Part shown: in pieces, positions 1-21,374 of the stretch | Numbering within the stretch: position 1 is the first letter of the stretch | How the letters are laid out: each line of letters opens with the position of its first letter | NCBI GenBank assembly: GCA_013365365.1 | Contig: JABVXU010000772.1 | Coordinates: forward strand, 1-21,374 | Direction of reading: 5' to 3' | Length of the DNA: 21,374 nucleotides | Source of the DNA: Cruorifilaria tuberocauda | Taxonomy: Eukaryota; Nematoda; Chromadorea; Rhabditida; Onchocercidae | Position numbers and translations under genes: made by a program | Notes under the pieces: generated by a model | What the model saw: the letters and a program-made list of their open reading frames with translations, nothing else | What the model was told of the DNA's origin: nothing | Database searches by the model: none

Positions 1-1745
1 ACTTTGAAATTCCGTCGAGACGAACTTAAATAACCATTAGATAAATGAGATAAGATTATTATCAAGCAAATTGGAATTACTAGAATAAATTAGATAAAAT
101 TATTGATGGCTTTTGAGTGTGTCTCGACGATAAACACATCATCACTTCATGGTCGTTTCAGTGTTATCTTTTAGAGTGTTGGTCATTGGTCAGTAGAATT
201 GCATGATTGTTGTCTGCTTTAATCCCACTAACCAGTTAACCCTAATATCCTGCCCACTATTTCCCTCATTCATCTCGATTATTTATTTCAATCAATTTAT
301 TCTATGCGTATGTGCATGTGTGGGTGTGTATGTGGTATGTGTCATATTGCATGAATAAATTTCTTGTCTATTTCGCTTCACATCATCTGATCATCAAAAA
401 TTATCCTCCTTTTCATTTTCGTCCCAATAAAATAACGAAAGATGTAGGGATCCCTGTGCACTTCTCTGTTCCACGTTCATAAGCTATATATATATATTAA
501 GCCATTTATTAGTTGTTTTATTGAACCGTCTCGAATGATTTCAATTCAGTTTGTTATATTAAGGTTTATCTAGAGTTTTTTTATCATATATACAATTAAG
601 GATATTTTATTTTACTTTGCTGGTTATGAGAGTTTAAAACTGATATAACTAATGACCTGTAGTGGGTGTATCTATATGCACTTTATTATTGTTTTAACAA
701 AAATATATGATCACATGATATCCTTATAATGATATCCCTACTCTCCTTCATATACGCTGAACTAAATGACGTTATTCTCTGTTCTTAGTCATATCTACTG
801 CGGAACTCGATATACATGACTCCGGCATGCTGCACATGCTTCCCATTTTTACGACGTAAGCTTTTCTTTTAATATTTCATTATAACATTGCTACAGTCTG
901 TGACAAGCAACCATCATTTTCCTTAACTTTTACAAGCATTGTTAAATGTTAAACAAATCCCAAAAAGTGATTTCAATAGCTTGTTATTATTAAAACATTA
1001 AATAAGAATTTTTAAATAAGAATAGTTAAATTTGGGAAGAATTAAAACGAACTGATTACTTGTTCAATATGAGTGATCATTATGAAAAGAAGAAAAATTA
1101 AATTGTCTTTTTGATTTATCTCCGTGTTGTCGTTTTGAACTTAATTTAAAAGATCATTGGGACCTTTGTTCCTAATATTATTATATTTTGCAATCGTAGA
1201 CTTCAAAAATGGAAAATGTTGGTTCATCAAAAACAGATTGTTACTGTTACGTCTTTGTTACGTGACTGTGCTTCAAGTAATCAACACAAAACAGTAAATA
1301 AAATATGAATAAAGCATTAAGATAGCCTCTATCATCTCGTATTATTTCCTTATCATTCCACATTGTCAGCTTTCCCAAACTTCACTATCATCTCATTTCT
1401 TCATCATTTAAGCTTCAATTTCCTTTCTTGTAGTGAAGCATCATTTGGTGACAGCTGTGCACTCATCACAGTTTGCATCACCTATCATCATTTTATATAG
1501 TGCATATGCAAGTTTCAAAAATAGCAATGGGCTTTAACTCTTATCGCTAAAAACTGTATTATATAATCGTAATATAAGTATAGCAAAGCTGCGAATATAT
1601 TCTTATTCATAACTTATTTCAAGATACAAAAGAATTAATTTTTAAAATCGTGGGGCTAATTGCATGGAGGACTGACTACTATCTGTATAATTCATTCATT
1701 TGAACATATTAACTTTTTTTCCCCACAAAGAATTATTAATCATTA
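1..1745. other. upstream non-coding region, 5' flank or 5' UTR
   Basis: No open frame of convincing length or codon character appears on either strand. The stretch is AT-rich, with a degenerate TG-rich patch near 304-343 and a short TA run near 484-499. It presumably holds the promoter and 5' leader of the gene starting at 1746. A pyrimidine run ending in CCCCACAAAG at about 1711-1729 could be a splice or trans-splice acceptor for a leader, but it lacks the usual TTTCAG and I do not call it. No promoter motif can be assigned. Confidence 0.6.

Positions 1746-21374
<19,629 letters not shown>

Noticed and set aside
1711..1729. Possible spliced-leader acceptor before the start codon
   Set aside because: The pyrimidine run ends in CACAAAG rather than TTTCAG. 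Without transcript data it cannot be told from background.

Overview
The window looks like AT-rich animal nuclear DNA. Long non-coding stretches separate short open blocks, and almost every block is bounded by a TTT-rich AG acceptor and a GT donor. Acceptors such as TTTTCAG, ATTTTAG and TTTGCAG, introns mostly of 110-500 bp, and the gene content suggest a nematode. The intron sizes and base composition recall spirurid/filarial worms, but that placement is an inference I cannot prove here. I see no bacterial-type operon, tRNA, rRNA, CRISPR array or recognisable transposase.

The whole window from 1746 onward is best explained as the 5' part of one very large plus-strand gene. I reconstructed 33 coding exons by hand: 1746-1850 through 21300-21374, the last one cut by the window edge. 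They join into one open frame of about 1,840 residues. Exons 1-6 encode a tandem pair of calponin-homology (CH) domains, an actin-binding module, with a linker of about 46 residues between them. Exons 7-33 encode a long, mostly alpha-helical, charged rod with spectrin-repeat character. CH-CH, a long inter-CH linker and an extended helical rod is the layout of giant nesprins (Syne/enaptin; ANC-1 in nematodes). The C-terminal transmembrane and KASH segment would lie beyond the window. Known family role: such proteins tether nuclei and other organelles to actin.

Layout: 1-1745 is upstream non-coding sequence. 1746-5411 holds the CH pair, with a 1.8-kb first intron. 5801-9891 holds the first rod exons. 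9892-14521 holds two large introns around the largest exon (11126-11635), and a TG microsatellite of about 120 bp starts just after that exon's donor. 14522-21374 holds many short rod exons. Of 32 introns, 27 fall in phase 0, so most exons could be skipped without a frameshift. A few junctions are uncertain and flagged: exon 20/21, the exon 24 ends and the exon 32 start.

The most striking unexplained structure is a near-perfect inverted repeat at 6015-6076 in intron 7, with about 25 bp of stem and an 11-nt loop. It has the size of a microRNA precursor or a very small foldback element. Smaller structures are a pair of adjacent hairpins in intron 16, a 16-bp perfect palindrome in intron 10, and short tandem duplications in introns 1 and 17.
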